Shown here: piece after piece, positions 51,291 through 60,422 of the stretch
Position numbering within the stretch: position 1 is the first letter of the stretch
Layout: each line of letters begins with the position of its first letter
NCBI RefSeq assembly: GCF_004217045.1
Contig: NZ_SGXM01000006.1
Span: 1 to 64,000 of the forward strand
Length of the DNA stretch: 64,000 nucleotides
Direction: 5' to 3'
Source: Cupriavidus agavae
GTDB lineage: Bacteria; Pseudomonadota; Gammaproteobacteria; Burkholderiales; Burkholderiaceae
Made by a program: the position numbers and the translations under genes
Notes under the pieces: generated by a model
What the model was told of the DNA's origin: nothing
What the model saw: the letters and a program-made list of their open reading frames with translations, nothing else
Databases searched by the model: none

Positions 51291-51711
51291 CGCGCTATCG
51301 GAATGCCAGCCTTGGCATAGCTGTCTTGTCGTCATCTGACACGGTTTCCGACGCCACCACGCATAGCTTAAATAGCAGCAGAGTCCGGAAGGCCGTGCCT
51401 GTGTGGGTTTTGCACCGCTAGAGTCGCAATTCGCGCAGTCGACAGGGGTGAACGCTCGAGGAGGTATGCGTCCACGGTTGCATCCCTCGCACAATTCCCG
51501 TGTCGGGCCATTAAGCGCTTTTCAGGCAGTACTCGGGAATTGTGCGTCGACATGGGTCGGCAGTCCAATCGGGCAAAACGGTGGATCGCCGATCATTAAG
51601 CGACATGCGCCCATGAGGTTCCGAAGGTGCATGGCTGCACGACGTCAGGCGCGGTAGAAAGCCTCGGGCCCTTTGATCCTACATTGGTCCGTGACTTTCA
51701 GCGGTGCGATC
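51291..51711. other. Intergenic stretch with a long-range inverted repeat
   Basis: No gene supported. CGCACAATTCCCG (51488-51500) and its exact complement (51534-51546) are 33 bp apart. They may be the ends of a lost mobile element or an operator pair. Confidence 0.45.
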
Positions 51712-52281
51712 TCAGACTGCAGTAGTTTCTGCGACCATCGGGGCGGGCGTTCCGCTAGTCGTTGCCGGGCCAGCAATTGCCGTCTGCTTTTTGACGGCTT
51801 TCGCCTTCGGTGTGGCGGCCGGCTTCGATGCCTTTGTCACCCGAACGCTCTTCTTCGGCGTGGCCTTCGCATCGGCGGGGCGGGTAACTTTCACAGCTTT
51901 GGTGTTCTTCACTGCCTTGACAACCTTGGGAGCAGCTTTGAAGGTCGGGGTCTTCTTGATCGCGCCTTTCTTAGTGGCGACCTTCTTGACTGCCGTCTTC
52001 TTTGCAGAGCCGGCCTTAGCCGCCGGCTTAGCCTTCGCTGCTGCCTTCTCGGCCGCGACGGCGGCGCGCGCGGTGTCCTTCAGCTTCTTAACTTCGAGGC
52101 GCGCCTTGGCCACGGCTTTCTTGCCTGCTGCGACCTGTTTGGCCAGATCTGCACGCAATTTGTCCAGTTGCTTCTGCGCAGTTTTCACTTCGCGGACCAG
52201 AACACTGGCCTTCTTAGCCGCCACAGCAGGCTTCTTCGCTGCGCGTGCTTTCGTGGGGGCTACGGTCTTTGCTACGGCCAT
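51712..52281 (-). CDS. Lys/Ala-rich histone H1-like protein
   Basis: 189 residues, more than half Lys, Ala, Val and Thr, with repeated AAKK, KKT and PKAK-type motifs. A short helical zone (VREVKTAQKQLDKLRADLAK) sits near residues 30-50. It resembles the AlgP/BpH1-type histone H1-like proteins of beta- and gammaproteobacteria, which bind DNA without strong sequence preference. It stands next to two H-NS-type genes, forming a nucleoid-protein group. Confidence 0.85.
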   Translation of the reverse strand: MAVAKTVAPTKARAAKKPAVAAKKASVLVREVKTAQKQLDKLRADLAKQVAAGKKAVAKARLEVKKLKDTARAAVAAEKAAAKAKPAAKAGSAKKTAVKKVATKKGAIKKTPTFKAAPKVVKAVKNTKAVKVTRPADAKATPKKSVRVTKASKPAATPKAKAVKKQTAIAGPATTSGTPAPMVAETTAV

Positions 52282-52469
52282 AAATTCTTTCTCCGTTGAG
52301 ATGCATTTTCGACGGAGGCGGAGTGTAGCAGCGAACAGTTATAGAAACCATTGCGGCCGTGCAATATTTTTGTACGAATCGACTCGTCCAGCCTCATTCG
52401 GAGGCCTTCCCCCCCAACGCTACCCTAAAAAGAGATGCTATCGACGGGGAGCCGGACGGTACTAATATG

Positions 52470-52787
52470 CTAAGCAGCCTCTTCGGCGATCAGAAAGCGC
52501 TTCGGATTTTTTCCCAGCCATGCAGGAGCGCGGCCCCGACCCGACCAAGTGTTGCCAGTCTTGGGATCCATATACTTCGGGGGCAGCGGAGTCTTCGGGG
52601 CGCCGGTGGAGACCTTTGCAGGACGGCCGCGACCACGCTTCCTTGCAATATCATCGACCGTCAATCCATAGTCGGCCATGAGTTCCTGAATTTTTGCGAT
52701 CACACCGGCAACTTCTTCCGCACGAACCTCGTGCAGCTTTGCTTCCAAAGCCGCCTTTTCCGCCATCAATTGTTTATAGGTTGCCAT
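52470..52787 (-). CDS. H-NS-family nucleoid protein
   Basis: 105 residues from the ATG at 52785-52787. The N-terminal half is a coiled-coil oligomerisation region (YKQLMAEKAALEAKLHEVRA). A basic linker RKRGRGRPAK is followed by the C-terminal DNA-binding domain YMDPKTGNTWSGRGRAPAWL. The RGR motif contacts the A/T-rich minor groove. Plasmid H-NS proteins commonly silence plasmid and horizontally acquired genes. Confidence 0.93.
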   Translation of the reverse strand: MATYKQLMAEKAALEAKLHEVRAEEVAGVIAKIQELMADYGLTVDDIARKRGRGRPAKVSTGAPKTPLPPKYMDPKTGNTWSGRGRAPAWLGKNPKRFLIAEEAA

Positions 52788-52882
52788 TTTGATTCCCTCA
52801 GTGATGGATGAATGAATCCATCCTATATCAAAATGCTTCGTCAGGCGAACCTGGTTCGTCAAAACCCGCCCGAATGTCGGTA

Positions 52883-53113
52883 CTAGTCAACCTTGAAATG
52901 ATCTATCGATTGGCGCGCATGCCTTGCGCGCTGCAACCATTCAGGGATACTTCCCATTCCGTCCCATGCATGACCTCGGGCGTCCTTGTATTTCACCGTC
53001 ACCCTAGCATGTTGCAGGAGTTCGGGACTTGCGAAACATCCTGTCGCATGAAGCTGGTCGAACGTTATACCGTTTCGCGCCATGGTGGTCCTAATCCACA
53101 GGATCGCGTCCAT
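52883..53113 (-). CDS. Mini H-NS-like protein
   Basis: 76 residues from the ATG at 53113. The C-terminal half (VKYKDARGHAWDGMGSIPEW) matches the H-NS DNA-binding domain, but with DGMG in place of the RGR hook. The N-terminal half (MDAILWIRTTMARNGITFDQ) is short and lacks the H-NS coiled coil. It may modulate the neighbouring full-length H-NS or bind DNA weakly. Start may also be at 53134. Confidence 0.65.
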   Translation of the reverse strand: MDAILWIRTTMARNGITFDQLHATGCFASPELLQHARVTVKYKDARGHAWDGMGSIPEWLQRARHARQSIDHFKVD

Positions 53114-53209
53114 CTTGGTGCGCTGGAATACCAATTCTTGGGAGCAAGAGAACAGATTTCTGCCAGGCGCCTGCAGCGCGCCGTTGTATCTAGTGAAGGG
53201 CGTACGCTG

Positions 53210-53429
53210 TTCAGCTGTAGGTGGCGGGGTCCTCGCGGGGAGGACAAGTGATATCGCCGGGGCGAAGGCTAAGCATTCGACGGCGAGGAAGGAGCGTTCG
53301 CAATCTGCAGGCAGTCAAATTCAGCTGTAGGTGGCGGGGTCCTCGCGGGGAGGACAAGTGATATCGCCGGGGCGAAGGCTAAGCATTCGACGGCGAGGAA
53401 GGAGCGTTCGCAATCTGCAGGCAGTCAAA
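53210..53429. repeat. 110-bp perfect tandem duplication
   Basis: The 110-bp unit beginning TTCAGCTGTAGGTGG occupies 53210-53319 and 53320-53429 with no difference seen. The second copy contains the end of the minus-strand gene 53379-53639. The absence of divergence suggests a recent duplication or a unit prone to copy-number change. Confidence 0.92.
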
Positions 53430-53639
53430 ATGTGCTGCAGCATATGTCGCGTTACAAGCCCACACCTCTTCGCTATTGCGGACGAAGCTTACCCATAGGC
53501 CGTCGCTGATGCATTCAGCGCCTGGATAGACTTCATCGTGTCCATTCGGGCCGTCCAAAGGGAAGGGTTCGTGAGGGATGGCCCAGTATCGGCCGTGAGG
53601 GAGGGCGCAGTCTCGCGCTTCAATAGGCTTCTGCATCAT
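53379..53639 (-). CDS. Small hypothetical protein
   Basis: 86 residues. It opens MMQKPIEARDCALPHGRYWA and contains FPLDGPNGHDEVYPG and a hydrophobic-aromatic middle. The sequence looks natural but no family is recognised. Its 3' end lies in the second copy of the tandem duplication; translation is not altered because the first copy lies beyond the stop. Confidence 0.5.
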   Translation of the reverse strand: MMQKPIEARDCALPHGRYWAIPHEPFPLDGPNGHDEVYPGAECISDGLWVSFVRNSEEVWACNATYAAAHFDCLQIANAPSSPSNA

Positions 53640-53715
53640 AGCGGGTCATACACGCTTGCGCACTCAGGGTTGAGCGGGTGCAGTTCCTCTGTTCGATCGA
53701 CTTCCTCTGCGGAGT

Positions 53716-54129
53716 ATGGGGCCATCGTGCAGGGACTGTGGTCATTGGCTTCGGCGCATAAATTGGGGCAGGCTTAGGCGAGACGTCTCATGTTGCGAAC
53801 GTTGCCAGGCGACGACAGAGACGCAGTCGAAGCCAATCGATAGCGACATCCGCGGTGCTTGCGCCCACGGCCATTGGCAGGCCTTGGCGGAGATAGGACA
53901 TCTAGAATATGCCACGCGCCCAGGATCCCGTGAGGTAGTCCAGCTATTCAGACCAGTTCAGTGCGAGCGCGCGTGGGCTATCGAATGCTACTTTCGACCC
54001 AACCTCACCGTCTCCGTGGCAAACCGCTTCGAAGTCAGCGGAATGAAGGCGCTTGGTCGGATCGAGCAGTGGAAAGCGGGCAAGTATGAAGAAACCGGCC
54101 CCACTACTCTTCCCTACAAGGATAATTAG
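53716..54129 (+). CDS. Doubtful hypothetical open frame
   Basis: 137 residues with no recognised domain. The second half (EIGHLEYATRPGSREVVQLF, then FEVSGMKALGRIEQWKAGK) looks more like coding sequence than the first. It may be a fragment of an older gene. Confidence 0.25.
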   Translation: MGPSCRDCGHWLRRINWGRLRRDVSCCERCQATTETQSKPIDSDIRGACAHGHWQALAEIGHLEYATRPGSREVVQLFRPVQCERAWAIECYFRPNLTVSVANRFEVSGMKALGRIEQWKAGKYEETGPTTLPYKDN

Positions 54130-54706
54130 AGTTATCTCTGTAGCGATGTTTTTCTACATGTCAGATGACCGCAGGGCATCTTGTACACGCATTTGGCGAT
54201 GCATCTGGAGCAGGGCTGCTTACACCGTTGATCCATTCTAGGGGGATTGGGGGCAAGGGGCTTCGGCCGTTTGGCCCAAAGCCGCAGCGGTATCGCTAAT
54301 GTTTGTTATCGATATAGCAGCGTGTTGTGGTAGAAAACTCAGGCGGTTGATGTGGCACAGGTTTCGACCAGCGCCGAATAGGGCTTGACGAGCAGCGGGA
54401 TCCGATGGGAGGAGCCTGCCCGGATGCCCGGGATCGGACATAGCCGCCTCTGGAATTCGAGATACTGCGACCTACTTGTGAGGCATACACTTAGCCATCA
54501 TGAGGTGCTAGCATTTGCGTTTGGGTGGCAGAAAAGGTCCATGCGCATGGCTTTCATGGACAGCGCCTTGTTCGCGAAGGCGTGGGAATCCCCGATGTCC
54601 AGAGGGATACCGTGCTACGCGTGAGGTGCCGAAATTGCGAACGAGAGCATGGTCGCAATCTGGCTGTGGAGGCCGCCCGGAAAAAAATTTGAGACGGGGG
54701 GATGAT
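54130..54706. other. Intergenic stretch, no gene seen
   Basis: About 580 bp of unassigned sequence between two plus-strand frames. Short frames on both strands give no recognisable protein. Confidence 0.35.
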
Positions 54707-55858
54707 ATGGGGCTGTCTTACCGCAAATCGATTTCGGCGGGGCCATTTCGCTTCAATATTTCGGGCAAGGGCGTCGGTGTCTCGGTCGGAGTACCGGGCT
54801 TTCGTATTGGCTCAGGCCCGCGTGGGCACTACGTGTCGGTGTCTGCTGGCGGCTTTACCTACCGGCAATCGCTGGGTGGCCGGCATCGGCATTCGAGCGG
54901 AGCTGACCATCAGGAACGCTTCCCGCAGCCCCCGGCTGATCGAGATGCTGCCGCAGGCCAGCGCTTTCTACCCAGCGGTAGTTCTACGGTTGCGCCGCTT
55001 GAGGTGATTCAATCAGCGGATATTGGGAAACTGTCCGATTCCAGTGCCGATGCGTTGTTCTCGGAGATTGATGCCAAGAGCAAAATGAACCCGGTATGGC
55101 CCATTCCGCTTGTGGCAACTGCTGTGCTGGCGATGCTGTTGGCAGCTAACAATGCAGAGCCGGCAAATCGAGGGATGCAAGTGGTAGGCCTCTTGGCATT
55201 CATCACAGTGATTGTTGCTACAGTCTGGCTGTATTTCTGGGATGCGGCGCGGCGTTCCGTGGTCTTGATTTATGACCTCGAACAAGATTCTAACCAGTCT
55301 TATGAACGCATGCTCGCGGGATTTGACGAGATGCGAACCTGCAATCGTGCCTGGCGCGTTGAGGCAGAAGGCCGGGTACTGGATGGTCGTTATCACGCCG
55401 GAGCCGGCTCTCAGGTCATTCGCAAGGCGGCGAGCATGAGCTACGGAAATGTGGCAACCATCAAGTGCAATATCGATGTGCCTTCTATCACTACGGGCCG
55501 GATGCGGTTTTTCTTCTATCCGGACCGGATACTGATGGAAGACGGCAAACGAATTGCTGCGTGTTCGTACCAAAGTCTCGAGGCGGAAAGTGGGCAGACA
55601 CAGTTCATCGAGAGTGACAACGTGCCGTCAGACGCAGAGGTCATCGGACACACTTGGCGCTACGTAAATCGAAATGGATCACCGGATCGCCGGTTCAAGG
55701 ACAATCGACAGATTCCGGTCGTCCGATATGAAACTCTCCGCCTTTCGAGCGCTCAAGGCGTGCGCGAAATGTTCCATTTTTCCCGCCTAGGCTGTAGCGG
55801 GCGTTTTAGCGCGCTGGTGTCGAAGGACCTCGCGGCCCTCGGAAGTAGACGCGCATAA
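54707..55858 (+). CDS. DUF4236 membrane protein
   Basis: 383 residues from the ATG at 54707 (GGGGG upstream). The first ~55 residues are the DUF4236 module (LSYRKSISAGPFRFNISGKG, GVSVGVPGFRIGSGPRG). A variable linker follows, then two transmembrane helices (~135-190: VWPIPLVATAVLAMLLAANN and VVGLLAFITVIVATVWLYFW), and a ~190-residue soluble C-terminal domain. The function of DUF4236 is unknown. It is often found as an N-terminal module in proteins of accessory regions. Confidence 0.85.
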   Translation: MGLSYRKSISAGPFRFNISGKGVGVSVGVPGFRIGSGPRGHYVSVSAGGFTYRQSLGGRHRHSSGADHQERFPQPPADRDAAAGQRFLPSGSSTVAPLEVIQSADIGKLSDSSADALFSEIDAKSKMNPVWPIPLVATAVLAMLLAANNAEPANRGMQVVGLLAFITVIVATVWLYFWDAARRSVVLIYDLEQDSNQSYERMLAGFDEMRTCNRAWRVEAEGRVLDGRYHAGAGSQVIRKAASMSYGNVATIKCNIDVPSITTGRMRFFFYPDRILMEDGKRIAACSYQSLEAESGQTQFIESDNVPSDAEVIGHTWRYVNRNGSPDRRFKDNRQIPVVRYETLRLSSAQGVREMFHFSRLGCSGRFSALVSKDLAALGSRRA

Positions 55859-56078
55859 GGTCGGAACTGTTCCCGAAGCGGCTTGACTAGATGCGAGTAC
55901 TTCGAGTTATCGTAGGATCGCGACTTCCTAGTGGTCGAATTGTGTACGCAGGCGCTTGAAGCGACCGATTCCGTATTGTCTCGGTAGCGGACCTAGTTGT
56001 GCCTTTTATCGCTGATCAGCCTTCCACGGCGAGCTAAGCCTCCGTGTTAGCGGGTCAAAAAATGCACCATCGAACAAA
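55859..56078. other. Upstream region of the helicase-nuclease gene
   Basis: 220 bp without a gene. No clear promoter was identified; the start codon at 56079 lacks an obvious Shine-Dalgarno. Confidence 0.35.
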
Positions 56079-59000
56079 ATGGACGACCACAAGCTGAGCG
56101 AAATTGCAATTCGTGTGTCTCGCTATTTTCGGGACTTCCTTCAAAGTGACTTTAAGCGCGCACAGACGCCTCGCAGGCGAATTGTCCTGACGTCCGACAC
56201 GGGCTTTCGGGCCGGGATGCGTACCGCTCCATATCCTGCGCTCGACCTCGAGTTGTGGGCGTTGCTGAGCAAGCCAACGGGGGAAGAGCTGACGTTGCCG
56301 ATGACGCCAAGGCGTTATACGCGCCCGGTCAGCGCCTCGCTTCGCAAGGTCATTCAAGAGCAGATCCACGCCATTCCCGAAACGGCTCTTGTCTCGGTCC
56401 GCAATGCCGTCATCGAATTTGCGCGGAGTACCTACACTTCCGCCGTCGAGAATCCCGAGCAGTGGATCGATTCAGTCCAGGAAGAGTTAGCAAAGGAGGT
56501 CGGGGCGCAGGTGATCAGGCCGTTGGTGGCGCACCTTGATGGCCCCCTGCGTCAGCAAGCCTACTCGGTAATAGATTCGCTGCTCGCGGCAGAGTCCGAC
56601 CTGACCGCCCGCGTCTGCGGTGACCTGAATCGGGTCTTGCCGGAGGTGTTGGCGAAGCTTCTGGCGACAACTGACGACACGGCGCTCGTGGATGCCGCAA
56701 TCAACTTCCTCAACATGGAAGGGATGCGTGCCGGCCTGCAGGCTTTCTTTGAGAACTTCGTCGCGGCTGATGCATATCTCGAGTTCAGGGATATTGAGAC
56801 GTATGTCGCCACCGGCGACTCCATGCAACTCTATCTCTATCTCGGTGCGCTAAAGTACCGCAATGCTCAGTACCCGCTCTTCTTCGTCCCCGTCCATGTC
56901 ACGCGCAGCGAGGACGGCTCTGGCTACTCCCTGAAGATCGTCAATCATCTGTACGCGAACCGCTCGGCAATCGACTTCGTCCTCCAAGAACTGGGGGCTG
57001 GTCTGAAGCGGGAGTGGGTCAGCCCAATCACTGAACGCATTACCTACATCACACCTCAGCAGAGCATCTTTGAGATCGTGCGGACGCTCTTTCGCAAGGT
57101 GGCGAATGCAACGGATCTCGGCGGCCAGATTGACTTTTCCTCGGCCGCGTCAGAAGTGGCGACGGCGAGCGTGTCTCTGTCGAGCGCTCTCTACCTCGCG
57201 GCCTATGAGCGGTCAGATGAAGCGCTCATCAACGACTACGAGGAGATGATCGATCAGTTCAACCGCGGCGGCTCGAACGTTGCGGATCTGTTCAAGGGAC
57301 TAGTCGAAGGTGTCCTGATGGGCAACGCGGGGTCGATTCGCGCCGAGGTTGAAGACGAATGGGAGAAGTTGCCGCTGGTGGAGCGGATGGTGTTCGACTC
57401 CCCCATCCCGCTTAACGAGGAGCAGCGTAAGGTGCTGCTCGCGGTCAGGAATCCAAAAGGCAAGATTGTCGTCGTCGAGGGGCCGCCGGGCACCGGGAAG
57501 TCACACGCGATTACAGCGATTGCGGCAGACTGCGCCTTCAACAACAAGTCATGCCTGGTCCTGTCCGACAAGACCGAGGCGCTAGATGTCGTCGTATCGA
57601 AGCTTTCCGACGCGATGTCCCGGGTGCGTCACGATCGCGACTTTCCAAATCCCATCCTCCGCCTGGGTCAGCAGAACGCCAACTTCCGTAAGCTGACGTC
57701 TAACGCTACCGTCACGCAAATCGGCGCCTACGCGAAAGCGACGCGGGCCAATCGCGAGGCGCTGGATGCCGAGCGTGAGATGCGCACCACGGAACTCAAA
57801 CAATCGATTGACAAAACTGTCGAGGTCCTTGGCCAGGTGCGAATTGCCGCCCTCCAGCAAATGCATCAGCACGAGTTCGAGTTGGCGGACCGTGCGCCGA
57901 ACATTCTCGGGGAAATTCGCAAGGTTTCCGATTCAAGCTTGCTGCCAGAGTTGGCGGCGATCGTCGAACAGAGTGAGGTGCTTCAAAAGTACGTGGCGCA
58001 GCTCATCGCTGACGGCGCTGACGACGCGACGGCCCTGCGAGAGCGGGTGCGCCTGGACGCATGCATGAGCACGACCGCGCCGCGCGCGGAGTCAACGAGC
58101 TGGAACCTCTTTGACAAGCTTACGCCCGAACAGGTGAGAGCGATTCAGGATCTTCTCGTTAAATACCAGCATCTACGGATGCCAATGTTCGGCTATCTCT
58201 TCAGGGGAGCAAGGGTAAGGGAGTTGGAGGCAAGGCTCAATCAGCTTCCAACTAGCCGACCGCTCTTTCTTAAGCAAGACGCCTTCGCACTTTATGACCT
58301 TGTGGTGGGTGCCAATCTGCTACAACGGGCTCTCGAGGCAGAGAAACTCGACGCCCACTTCGCGCTCGCGTATCAACGTCTGGCGCGTGGGGAGGAACCA
58401 TCCCAGGCCGCAGCTATCGCGCTAAAGGCTTTCGGCGCACTGCAGAAGGCGAATCCCGCAATCTTCGACGCACTGATGGCGCTACCGAAGGCGGACGCCA
58501 GACTGTGGGTGTTAGCCATCGTGTTTCTGCGCGAATGGCTTGAGAACCACGCCGCCTTCGCGAAAGCCCCGGCGTTCGACTATGTAGGAACCAAGGATTC
58601 TCTTGAGCGCCTCAATACGTCGATTATGAACTCCCACGTGGATGCGCGCTTGATCAAGTTCATGGACGAGCATCGTGCCGATGCTCGTGCGTTGGCGGGC
58701 GTAATTGCAAGCGGGCAGAAGTTTCCGGAAGAGAAGTTCGCTAGCGTTCGGAACTCATTCCCGGTGATCGTCGCGAGCATCCGTGAGTTTGGCGAATTCA
58801 TGCCGCTGGCGCCGGACCTGTTTGATGTGGTGGTGATCGATGAGGCGTCGCAGGTGAGCGTGGCACAAGCTCTGCCGGCGCTGCTACGCGCGAAGAAGAT
58901 TGTCGTCTTGGGTGACAGCAAGCAGTTCTCGAACGTCAAGTCGTCGAACGCCAGCATCGCGACGAATGACAAGTATCGCGCGGACTTGGTCAACCACTTC

Positions 59001-60422
59001 CGTTCTGAGATCAGCGATAAGGCGGATGCACTTGAGCGCCTTTCGATGTTCGACGTTAAACGTTCGATTCTCGAGTTCTGCAATCTCGGCGCGTCTTATT
59101 CTGTCATGCTCCGCAAGCATTTCCGCTCCTACAAGGAACTGATCGGCTATTCGTCGAGCACGTTCTATGGACACCAGCTACAAGCGATCAAGATCCGCGG
59201 TGTGCCCGTCGATGAGGTCATCCAGTTCGACGAGGTGGACACCGAGGACTACCGGTGCACAAGGGGCGTCAATGAGGCCGAGGGGAATTTCATTCTTGAG
59301 CAGCTTCTCGAGCTGATCGAGGAAGAGGACCCGCCGACGGTGGGCGTCATTACACCATTCAGGGAGCAACAGACCTACCTGTCGAAGCTGCTTTTCGGCC
59401 ATGCCAGAGGCCGCGAGTTCGAGGACAAGCTTCGCTTGAAAGTGATGACCTTCGACTCGTGTCAGGGCGAGGAGCGCAACATCATCATGTATTCGATGGT
59501 GGCGACGCCTGGCAATGATGCACTCAATTTCATCTTCCCGGTGGCCTTGGAGAACGCACAGGAGTCGGTCGAAGACAAGCTCAAGGTGCAGCGTCTGAAC
59601 GTCGGATTCAGCCGGGCCCAGGAGATGGTGTGGTTTGTCCACTCAATGCCCCTTTCCGAGTACAAAGGAGCGATAGGGCAGGCGCTGAACTATTACGCCG
59701 ACGCCCTTGAACGGGGCGCGGCATCGGCTGACCAAACGGATGCGTCTAGTCCAATGGAGGCGAAGGTTCTCGATTGGATCCAACAGACCCCCTTCGTGCA
59801 GGAACATCAGGGAGAGATCGAGATCATTCCCCAGTTCCCGGTAGGCGACTATCTCCGCCAGCTCGATCCGACGTATGAGCACCCAGCCTGGCGCGTGGAC
59901 TTCCTGGTGATCTACCGCACCGAGAAGGGCCCTATGCATATCGTCATCGAGTATGACGGGTTCGAGTTCCACTTCCAGAAGGGGCGGCAGATTCACGTCG
60001 GAAACCACCAGCGCTACCTCAATAGTGCAGATGTTGAGCGGCAATTGACCTTGGAGAGTTACGGTTATCGCTTCCTCCGGATCAACCGGTTCAATCTGGG
60101 TGTCGACCCGATCCTCACGCTATCCGGTCGACTGGTGGACTTGGTCGAAATGGCCTTGGGAGAGACGATCTCCGAAAGCGTCGCGGACTTGCAAAAACAG
60201 GCGGCTGGACTGGCCAGCAAGGAAATGAAGGCCTGCTCTCGTTGCGAGGAGATATTTTCGTTGTCAAAATTCTATGATCCTGCCCTGAAGTCAGGGCAGG
60301 GTGGTTACGGGCGGGTGTGCATGCCTTGCAAAGACACCGATGCCAACCCTCGCAACAACAGGGCGGGCGGAAAACGTAGATGGAGTAAGACGAAGACTAG
60401 GAGTTATCGGCGATGGGCCTGA
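56079..60422 (+). CDS. Large SF1 helicase with C-terminal nuclease-like domain
   Basis: 1447 residues. The N-terminal ~440 residues are not recognised. Helicase motif I is G468-S475 (GPPGTGKS), then a ~440-residue helical insertion. Motif II is DEAS at 921-924, motif III VLGDSKQFSNVKSS, motif V TFDSCQGEERNII and motif VI LNVGFSRAQEMVWFVHS, as in the UPF1/DNA2 (AAA_11/AAA_12) group. Residues ~1250-1350 look like a Vsr/DUF559-type PD-(D/E)xK nuclease: WRVDFLVIY with Asp1274, HIVIEYDGFEF with Glu1291 and Asp1293, and YGYRFLRINRFNLG. A CSRC...CMPC zinc element and a basic tail end the chain. Single-protein helicase-nucleases of this outline include anti-phage defence proteins; that role is inferred. 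Confidence 0.85.
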   Translation: MDDHKLSEIAIRVSRYFRDFLQSDFKRAQTPRRRIVLTSDTGFRAGMRTAPYPALDLELWALLSKPTGEELTLPMTPRRYTRPVSASLRKVIQEQIHAIPETALVSVRNAVIEFARSTYTSAVENPEQWIDSVQEELAKEVGAQVIRPLVAHLDGPLRQQAYSVIDSLLAAESDLTARVCGDLNRVLPEVLAKLLATTDDTALVDAAINFLNMEGMRAGLQAFFENFVAADAYLEFRDIETYVATGDSMQLYLYLGALKYRNAQYPLFFVPVHVTRSEDGSGYSLKIVNHLYANRSAIDFVLQELGAGLKREWVSPITERITYITPQQSIFEIVRTLFRKVANATDLGGQIDFSSAASEVATASVSLSSALYLAAYERSDEALINDYEEMIDQFNRGGSNVADLFKGLVEGVLMGNAGSIRAEVEDEWEKLPLVERMVFDSPIPLNEEQRKVLLAVRNPKGKIVVVEGPPGTGKSHAITAIAADCAFNNKSCLVLSDKTEALDVVVSKLSDAMSRVRHDRDFPNPILRLGQQNANFRKLTSNATVTQIGAYAKATRANREALDAEREMRTTELKQSIDKTVEVLGQVRIAALQQMHQHEFELADRAPNILGEIRKVSDSSLLPELAAIVEQSEVLQKYVAQLIADGADDATALRERVRLDACMSTTAPRAESTSWNLFDKLTPEQVRAIQDLLVKYQHLRMPMFGYLFRGARVRELEARLNQLPTSRPLFLKQDAFALYDLVVGANLLQRALEAEKLDAHFALAYQRLARGEEPSQAAAIALKAFGALQKANPAIFDALMALPKADARLWVLAIVFLREWLENHAAFAKAPAFDYVGTKDSLERLNTSIMNSHVDARLIKFMDEHRADARALAGVIASGQKFPEEKFASVRNSFPVIVASIREFGEFMPLAPDLFDVVVIDEASQVSVAQALPALLRAKKIVVLGDSKQFSNVKSSNASIATNDKYRADLVNHFRSEISDKADALERLSMFDVKRSILEFCNLGASYSVMLRKHFRSYKELIGYSSSTFYGHQLQAIKIRGVPVDEVIQFDEVDTEDYRCTRGVNEAEGNFILEQLLELIEEEDPPTVGVITPFREQQTYLSKLLFGHARGREFEDKLRLKVMTFDSCQGEERNIIMYSMVATPGNDALNFIFPVALENAQESVEDKLKVQRLNVGFSRAQEMVWFVHSMPLSEYKGAIGQALNYYADALERGAASADQTDASSPMEAKVLDWIQQTPFVQEHQGEIEIIPQFPVGDYLRQLDPTYEHPAWRVDFLVIYRTEKGPMHIVIEYDGFEFHFQKGRQIHVGNHQRYLNSADVERQLTLESYGYRFLRINRFNLGVDPILTLSGRLVDLVEMALGETISESVADLQKQAAGLASKEMKACSRCEEIFSLSKFYDPALKSGQGGYGRVCMPCKDTDANPRNNRAGGKRRWSKTKTRSYRRWA

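Noticed and set aside
54238-54624. Overlapping short open frames on both strands
   Set aside because: None has a recognised domain or convincing start, and they contradict each other in strand.
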